A stretch of DNA of 64,000 nt, from NCBI RefSeq assembly GCF_021401125.1, contig NZ_JACBFQ010000004.1:1-64000 (forward strand), given 5' to 3'. The notes under the pieces are model-generated. The model saw nothing but the letters and a program-made list of their open reading frames with translations, was not told the DNA's origin and did no database searches. Of the stretch, positions 59,426-64,000 are shown in pieces. How positions within the stretch are numbered: the stretch's first letter is position 1; each line of letters begins with the position of its first letter. The position numbers and the translations under genes were made by a program. This DNA comes from Xanthobacter sp. NM-59. Lineage in GTDB: Bacteria > Pseudomonadota > Alphaproteobacteria > Rhizobiales > Xanthobacteraceae.

Positions 59426-60658
59426 ATGCCTGAGACCTTGATCTCGGTCGACCTGTCGCGGCCGGCCACGGAGAATGAGAACCTCCACAACCGCTGGCAT
59501 CCGGATATCCCGATCGCCGTGTGGGTGGAGCCCGGCGCCGATTTCCGGGTGGAGACGGTGGACTGGACCGGCGGCGCCATCAAGAACGATGACAGCGCGG
59601 ACGACATTCGCGACGTGGACCTCACCACCGTGCATTACCTGTCCGGCCCCATCGGCGTGAAGGGCGCCGAGCCCGGCGACCTGCTGGTGGTGGATATTCT
59701 GGACGCCGGCACGCTGGAAGGCCACGAATGGGGCTTCAACGGCTTCTTCTCCAAGAAGAATGGCGGCGGCTTCCTGACCGACCACTTCCCGCTGGCGCAG
59801 AAGTCCGTGTGGCATTACGAGGGCATGTTCACCCGCTCGCGGCACGTGCCGGGCGTGGGCTTTGCGGGCCTCATCCATCCTGGCCTCATCGGCACCCTGC
59901 CGTCGAAGTCGCTGCTCGATACCTGGAACGCCCGCGAGCAGGCGCTGATTGACACCAACCCCACCCGCAGCCCGCCGCTGGCCAACCCACCCTTCGCCAA
60001 GACCGCCCATCTCGGCCGCCTCACCGGTGACGACAAGGCGCGCGTGGCGGCGGAAGGCGCGCGCACCGTGCCGCCCCGCGAACATGGCGGCAATTGCGAT
60101 ATCAAGGATCTGTCGCGCGGCTCGCGCATTTATTTCCCGGTTTATGTGCCCGGTGCCGGCCTTTCCATGGGCGACATGCACTTCTCCCAGGGCGATGGCG
60201 AAATCACCTTCTGCGGCGCCATCGAGATGTTCGGCGCGTGGCTCCACATCAAGGTGGACCTCATCAAGGAGGGGATGACCAAGTACGGCATCAAGAATCC
60301 CATCTTCAAGCCGTCGCCCATCACCCCCAACTACAAGGATTATCTCATCTTCGAGGGCATCTCGGTGGATGAGACCGGCACCCAGCATTATCTCGATGCC
60401 AATGTGGCCTACCGTCAGGCCTGCCTGAATGCCATCGAATACCTGAAGAAGTTCGGATATTCTGGTGCCCAGGCCTATTCGCTGCTCGGCGTCGCGCCGG
60501 TGCAGGGGCACTTGTCGGGCGTGGTGGATATTCCCAATTCCTGCGCCACCTTGTGGCTGCCCACCGAGATCTTCGACTTTGACATCAAGCCTTCGGCGGC
60601 CGGCCCGCAGAAGTTCCTTGATGGCTCCATCGACATGCCCGTCGCGCTGGAAGACTGA
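59426..60658 (+). CDS. fmdA: Formamidase (FmdA/AmdA acetamidase-formamidase family)
   Basis: A 410-residue cytoplasmic amidase that hydrolyses formamide and, more slowly, acetamide to the acid and ammonia. The start MPETLISVDLSRPATENENLHNRWHPDIP and later VPPREHGGNCDIKDLSRGSRIYFPVYVPGAGLSMGDMHFSQGDGE are diagnostic of the family; the latter includes the metal/active-site segment. The length matches the Methylophilus enzyme (about 407). ATG 59426 follows GAGGAAGA. It is co-directional with the importer and upstream of fmdB, the arrangement known from fmd clusters, so imported amide is probably its substrate. Confidence 0.92.
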   Translation: MPETLISVDLSRPATENENLHNRWHPDIPIAVWVEPGADFRVETVDWTGGAIKNDDSADDIRDVDLTTVHYLSGPIGVKGAEPGDLLVVDILDAGTLEGHEWGFNGFFSKKNGGGFLTDHFPLAQKSVWHYEGMFTRSRHVPGVGFAGLIHPGLIGTLPSKSLLDTWNAREQALIDTNPTRSPPLANPPFAKTAHLGRLTGDDKARVAAEGARTVPPREHGGNCDIKDLSRGSRIYFPVYVPGAGLSMGDMHFSQGDGEITFCGAIEMFGAWLHIKVDLIKEGMTKYGIKNPIFKPSPITPNYKDYLIFEGISVDETGTQHYLDANVAYRQACLNAIEYLKKFGYSGAQAYSLLGVAPVQGHLSGVVDIPNSCATLWLPTEIFDFDIKPSAAGPQKFLDGSIDMPVALED

Positions 60659-60666
60659 ACCCCTCT

Positions 60667-60698
60667 CCGCCGGGGCGCTCGCGCTCCGGCGGCTTTTT
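60667..60698 (+). terminator. Terminator between fmdA and fmdB
   Basis: CCGCCGGGGCGC (60667-60678) pairs with GCGCTCCGGCGG (60681-60692) with one G-U pair and a 2-base gap. TTTTT follows at 60694-60698. It lies nine bases after the fmdA stop and 31 bases before fmdB, so fmdB depends on read-through or its own promoter. Confidence 0.8.
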
Positions 60699-60728
60699 CC
60701 TTCCAATCGAATGACGCGGAGGATGCCC

Positions 60729-61082
60729 ATGCCGGTCTATGATTATATGTGCGAGGACTGCGGGCCGTTCACCCAGATGCACCCGATGAGCCAGTGCGAC
60801 GAGGCGCAGCCCTGCCCCGAGTGCCGGGCCTTCTCCCCGCGCGCTTTCCTCACCGCGCCCCATGTGGCGGGCATGGATGCGGGCCGCCGCAATGCCTTCG
60901 CAGCCAATGAGCGCAGTGCCAACGCCCCCATGAGCGTGGGTGAATATGCGGAGAAGAGCGCGCGCGCCAAGCACAAGGCTGGCTGCGCCTGCTGCGCGCC
61001 GAAGATGAAGAGCCGCACCCGCGTCTCGCCCACCGGCGCCAAAAGCTTCCCGACCGCGCGGCCATGGATGATCAGTCATTGA
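60729..61082 (+). CDS. fmdB: FmdB-family zinc-ribbon protein
   Basis: A 117-residue protein with the FmdB N-terminal zinc ribbon: MPVYDYMCEDCGPF and CPECRAFSPRAFL supply two Cys pairs. A basic tail contains a second cysteine group (CACCAPK). FmdB is described as a regulator of amide genes in Methylophilus. ATG 60729 follows GGAGG by six bases; ATG 60723 is too close to the site. It ends the operon, before a strong bidirectional terminator. Confidence 0.85.
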   Translation: MPVYDYMCEDCGPFTQMHPMSQCDEAQPCPECRAFSPRAFLTAPHVAGMDAGRRNAFAANERSANAPMSVGEYAEKSARAKHKAGCACCAPKMKSRTRVSPTGAKSFPTARPWMISH

Positions 61083-61128
61083 TGGCCGGGAAATCGTTCG
61101 CATAGGTATTCGCCGCCCATGGCGTCAA

Positions 61129-61160
61129 AAGGCCCGCCACGATCTCTCGTGGCGGGCCTT
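61129..61160. terminator. Bidirectional terminator between fmdB and the hydratase gene
   Basis: AAGGCCCGCCACGA (61129-61142) and TCGTGGCGGGCCTT (61147-61160) form a perfect 14-bp stem around TCTC. An AAAA run on the left gives a U-tail for the minus-strand transcript. It lies between convergent genes. Confidence 0.85.
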
Positions 61161-61196
61161 CATCGTCAGCGCTCGTCTTCGCGCGGGGCGTGAGCG

Positions 61197-62009
61197 TCAG
61201 GCCCCAAATGTCGCGCGCACGGAGCCGAGGCCCATCACCTGCGCCTCATAGCTCTCGCCGGGCTTGACCGCGACCATGGGGCCGAGCGCGCCGGAAAGCA
61301 CCGTATCCCCCGCCTGCAGCGGCCGGCCCGCGCGGGCCATGGTGCGTGCCAGCCACCACACAGCGTTCAGCGGATGGCCGAGGCACGCCGCGCCCACGCC
61401 CACCGACACCAGATCGCCCCGGCAGGTCATGGCCATGCCGGCGAGGCGCAGGTCGAGCCCCTCCAGCAGGCAGGGGGTATTGCCCAGCACGTAGAGGCCC
61501 GAGGAGGCATTGTCGGCGATGGTGTCGACGATGCCGATCTTCCAGTCAGCGATGCGCGAATCCACCACCTCGATGGCCGGCACGGCATAGTCCACCGCCC
61601 CGATCACCTCGGCGAGGGTGATGCGCTCGCTGTCCAGATCGCGTCCCATGACGAAGGCGATCTCCGCCTCCACCTTGGGTTGGATCAGGCGGCCGGCGGG
61701 AATTTCCCAGCCATCGGGCACGGCCATGTCGTCGAACAGCATGCCGTAATCGGGCTGGTCCACGCCGAGCTGCTTCTGCACCGCCTTGGAGGTGAGGCCG
61801 ATCTTGCGCCCCACCAGCGCGCGGCCCTCCGCCAGCGCCCGCAGGGTGCCGATTTCCTGCACGCGATAGGCGGCATCAAGGTCGCCCGCCGGCAGCAGGG
61901 AGGCGATGGGCGCGCACGGCGTGCGGCTCTCCGCCGCCTGCCGCAGCTTTTCGGCAACTGCGGCAATGGCGGTGTCGGCGGCGACGGCCGCCGTTTGCGG
62001 ATCAGTCAT
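61197..62009 (-). CDS. 2-oxopent-4-enoate hydratase-like protein (MhpD family)
   Basis: A 270-residue member of the 2-keto-4-pentenoate hydratase family. Family features are [45 protein letters not shown] with the metal-binding Glu pair, and [16 protein letters not shown]-like and GLYVLGNTP segments. The enzymes add water to 2-hydroxydienoates after ring meta-cleavage; decarboxylase relatives exist. It starts eight bases after the alpha/beta-hydrolase stop, so the two are co-transcribed. No ring-cleaving dioxygenase or aldolase gene is visible here; they may lie elsewhere. Confidence 0.85.
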   Translation of the reverse strand: MTDPQTAAVAADTAIAAVAEKLRQAAESRTPCAPIASLLPAGDLDAAYRVQEIGTLRALAEGRALVGRKIGLTSKAVQKQLGVDQPDYGMLFDDMAVPDGWEIPAGRLIQPKVEAEIAFVMGRDLDSERITLAEVIGAVDYAVPAIEVVDSRIADWKIGIVDTIADNASSGLYVLGNTPCLLEGLDLRLAGMAMTCRGDLVSVGVGAACLGHPLNAVWWLARTMARAGRPLQAGDTVLSGALGPMVAVKPGESYEAQVMGLGSVRATFGA

Positions 62010-62017
62010 AGCGTGTC

Positions 62018-62932
62018 TCAGCGATCCAGCAGGAAGTCGATGTGGATGCGGTTGAAGGTGTCGGGGTCCTCATATTGCGGCCAGTGCCCGCAATTTTCCA
62101 TCACCACGAAGCGGCTACCCTTCACCATGTTCGCCATGCGCTGGCCCACTTCCACCGAAGCGGTCGGGTCATGGGTGGTCCACAGCACCAGGGTGTCGGC
62201 GGTGATGCGGCCGAGTTCCTCGGGGGTGAGCAGGTTGCGCATGCGCACATCCATGTCCTGGAGGCACATGATGCGTTCCATGGCCTCCACCATGCCCGGG
62301 CGGCGGAAGCAGGCGAAGCGCGCCTCCACCAGGTCCTCGGTGACGATGGTGGGGTCGAGCATCAGGAATTCCAGGCGCTTGCGGGTGGCCTCCCGGTCGG
62401 GCGAGCGCACGGCGGCAAGGCTCAGGGTCTTGAGGCGCTCCATCACCTTGGGGTCGGCGATCATGCCGCCGGCGGTGTTCAGCACCAGCCGGTCCACGCG
62501 CTCGGGATAGGTGGCGGCAAAGCGCGCCGCCACCCAGCCGCCCAGGGATTCGCCCGAAAGGTGCACCTTCTCGACGCCCAGCGCGTCGATGAGATCGTGC
62601 AGATGCTCCACATAATCGGAGATCTCGTAATTGCGGGCCGGCTTGTCGGTGAAGCCGTGGCCCAGCATGTCCACCGCCAGCACCCGGAAATGCTCGGCGT
62701 GGGGCAGGATGTTGCGGTGATAGGCCTCGAGATGGCCGGAGACGCCGTGAAGCAGGATCAGCACCGGGCCCGAGCCGGCCTCCAGCACGCGCGTGCGAAC
62801 GCCCTTGGCGTCAATATAGTGCAGGTGCACGTCCCCACCCGCGATGGCGGACCACAGAGAGCGCAGCTCGGGCTGGGTGGTGGAGGTGGGGTGAGGGGAT
62901 GCTGGGACCGTGGTCCGGGCCGCTTCCGACAT
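62018..62932 (-). CDS. Alpha/beta hydrolase, meta-cleavage product hydrolase type (MhpC/BphD-like)
   Basis: A 304-residue alpha/beta hydrolase. The oxyanion region is [16 protein letters not shown], the nucleophile is Ser in [14 protein letters not shown], the Asp lies in [14 protein letters not shown] and the His in [16 protein letters not shown]. The last segment is typical of carbon-carbon hydrolases acting on 2-hydroxy-6-oxodienoates. ATG 62932 follows GAGGAA by six bases; the longer frame has no family resemblance. It is translated ahead of the hydratase gene and behind the LysR gene, all on the minus strand. Confidence 0.85.
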   Translation of the reverse strand: MSEAARTTVPASPHPTSTTQPELRSLWSAIAGGDVHLHYIDAKGVRTRVLEAGSGPVLILLHGVSGHLEAYHRNILPHAEHFRVLAVDMLGHGFTDKPARNYEISDYVEHLHDLIDALGVEKVHLSGESLGGWVAARFAATYPERVDRLVLNTAGGMIADPKVMERLKTLSLAAVRSPDREATRKRLEFLMLDPTIVTEDLVEARFACFRRPGMVEAMERIMCLQDMDVRMRNLLTPEELGRITADTLVLWTTHDPTASVEVGQRMANMVKGSRFVVMENCGHWPQYEDPDTFNRIHIDFLLDR

Positions 62933-63033
62933 GGCGTGTTCCTCGGCTGTGTTTTGAAAGCCGGGGCAAGATGGAGAACAGCACCGGGACCACGCCAATA
63001 CATAATCCATCGCATATTAAGATGCGTTGCGTC

Positions 63034-63927
63034 TCAGTCGGCGCTCTGCGCGAGGGCTTCGAGCACAAGTTCCCGAAAGGCGGCCAGCTCGGGCATGTCG
63101 TTTTCGCAGTGCCAGACCATGGCAAGATCCACGAAAGTCTGGCGGCCGCGGAACGGGCGCGTGGTGACATTTCGGAACAGCAGATGCTCCACATAGTCAG
63201 GCAGAATGGAAAATCCGGTTCGCAGCCCGACCAGGGTCATCATCGTCATCACGTTGTCGACGTCCTGGACTGGCGTAACCTCCGCTTTATTGGCCTTGAG
63301 AAATCCTTCAACGATATCGTGCAGGCCGCCGGCATGGCCGGGTGAAATCCTTAGAAACGGGATCTTGGCGAGCTCCGTGATGTCGACTTCCTCAACGCGG
63401 GCGAGGGGGTGGTCGGCGGGGATCACCGCCACCAGCCGCTCGCGCAGGACGGAGACGTGCCGGAGGGCGGGGTCCTTCACCGGCAGGCGCAGAAAGCCCA
63501 CATCGATATCCCGGCGCGATAGCGCCTCTTCCTGTTCCATGGTGGTGAGGCTGCGAAAGACGAGGTTGAGCTCGGGAAAGCGCGCCCGCATCACCGTCAG
63601 CATGGAGGGAAAGATCTTTACCTCCGCTGACGGCAGGAAGCCGATGACGAGACGGCGCTCATCCAGCTGAGCCGCGCGCCGCGCCATTTCCACCGCCCGA
63701 TGGGCTTGGGCGAGCACCAGGCGGGCCTCATCGAGGAAGACCCGCCCGGCTTCGGTGAGGGCCACCCGCCTCTTGGTCCGGGTGAGCAAAGGCGTGCCGA
63801 TCTCCTCCTCCAGGTCACGGATCTGCTGGCTGAAGGAGGGCTGCGCGGTACGCAGGCGCGCCGCCGCGCGGGTGAAGTTCAGCTCCTCGGCGACGGCGAC
63901 GAAATAGCGAAGGTGTCTCAGCTCCAT
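63034..63927 (-). CDS. LysR-family regulator, CatR/HcaR-like
   Basis: A 297-residue LysR regulator. The winged helix is MELRHLRYFVAVAEELNFTRAAARLRTAQPSFSQQIRDLEEEIGTPLLTR, the form common in regulators of aromatic degradation. The effector domain begins at LVIGFLPSAEVKIFP. ATG 63927 is chosen over an ATG six codons upstream because the family starts at MELRHLRYF. It lies 101 bp before the hydrolase gene and probably controls it. The AT-rich stretch beyond 63940 at the window end should hold its promoter. Confidence 0.88.
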   Translation of the reverse strand: MELRHLRYFVAVAEELNFTRAAARLRTAQPSFSQQIRDLEEEIGTPLLTRTKRRVALTEAGRVFLDEARLVLAQAHRAVEMARRAAQLDERRLVIGFLPSAEVKIFPSMLTVMRARFPELNLVFRSLTTMEQEEALSRRDIDVGFLRLPVKDPALRHVSVLRERLVAVIPADHPLARVEEVDITELAKIPFLRISPGHAGGLHDIVEGFLKANKAEVTPVQDVDNVMTMMTLVGLRTGFSILPDYVEHLLFRNVTTRPFRGRQTFVDLAMVWHCENDMPELAAFRELVLEALAQSAD

Positions 63928-64000
63928 GGGCGCAGTTAGACGCAAAATGTCTCATACAGCAAGGAAGAAAATATTTCTGGTTGTTCTAAGTCGATGTTTA

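Noticed and set aside
1-64000. Search for tRNA or rRNA genes, insertion sequences, integrases and attachment sites
   Set aside because: No cloverleaf-like sequence ending in CCA, no rRNA-like tract, no transposase or integrase motif and no flanking direct repeats were noticed by eye; a covariance-model scan was not possible.

Overview
GC-rich DNA (about two thirds G+C by eye) with GTG starts, dense operons, ATGA start/stop overlaps, a Urt/Fmd amide-urea system, TMADH-type flavoenzymes and a glycine-rich autotransporter. This suits an alphaproteobacterium of the Hyphomicrobiales, perhaps Xanthobacteraceae; that placement is inference, because no rRNA or tRNA gene was seen. The window is metabolic: uptake and breakdown of small nitrogen compounds (peptides, D-amino acids, taurine, amines, amides or urea) with their regulators. 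No phage, insertion sequence or CRISPR array was found.

Region 1 (1-3.0 kb): the end of an SBF-like transporter, a 39-codon membrane peptide, an MFS transporter and an orphan OmpR-type regulator. Region 2 (3.4-11.5 kb): a tightly coupled cassette of amidohydrolase, COG0523/CobW GTPase and a complete peptide-type ABC importer. Region 3 (11.7-17.7 kb): a MocR regulator, a TyrR-like regulator with ACT, AAA+ and HTH parts, then alanine racemase and D-amino-acid dehydrogenase. The racemase/dehydrogenase pair has a textbook sigma-54 promoter and three copies of a 16-bp imperfect palindrome upstream. Region 4 (18.2-21.2 kb): TauE-type exporter, IsfD-like reductase and taurine:pyruvate aminotransferase, a likely taurine-nitrogen module that excretes isethionate. 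Region 5 (21.3-25.0 kb): an amidase and a soluble chemoreceptor with a PilZ domain.

Region 6 (25.7-41.3 kb) is the most novel part. Two paralogous 6-S-cysteinyl-FMN/4Fe-4S amine dehydrogenases carry the Gln/Trp/Asp pocket remembered for histamine dehydrogenase rather than the Tyr/Trp/Trp of trimethylamine dehydrogenase. Around them lie a PuuC-like aldehyde dehydrogenase, a DUF1028 protein, a Rid-family protein, a flavin monooxygenase, an ArgE-like deacylase, an HpaB-type hydroxylase, a LysR regulator and a NitT/TauT-type ABC importer. Matching LysR boxes precede the deacylase and the hydroxylase. I infer an undescribed pathway for an amine, possibly an N-acylated or ring-bearing one.

Region 7 (42.3-49.5 kb) is a 2424-residue autotransporter. 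Region 8 (49.7-61.1 kb) is an amide/urea system: a LuxR-type regulator, a hybrid kinase fused to an NCS1-like permease and a cysteine cluster, a divergent urtABCDE-type importer, formamidase and FmdB. A perfect 18-bp palindrome lies in the divergent promoter region. Region 9 (61.2-63.9 kb) holds a hydratase, an alpha/beta hydrolase and a LysR regulator of meta-cleavage type.
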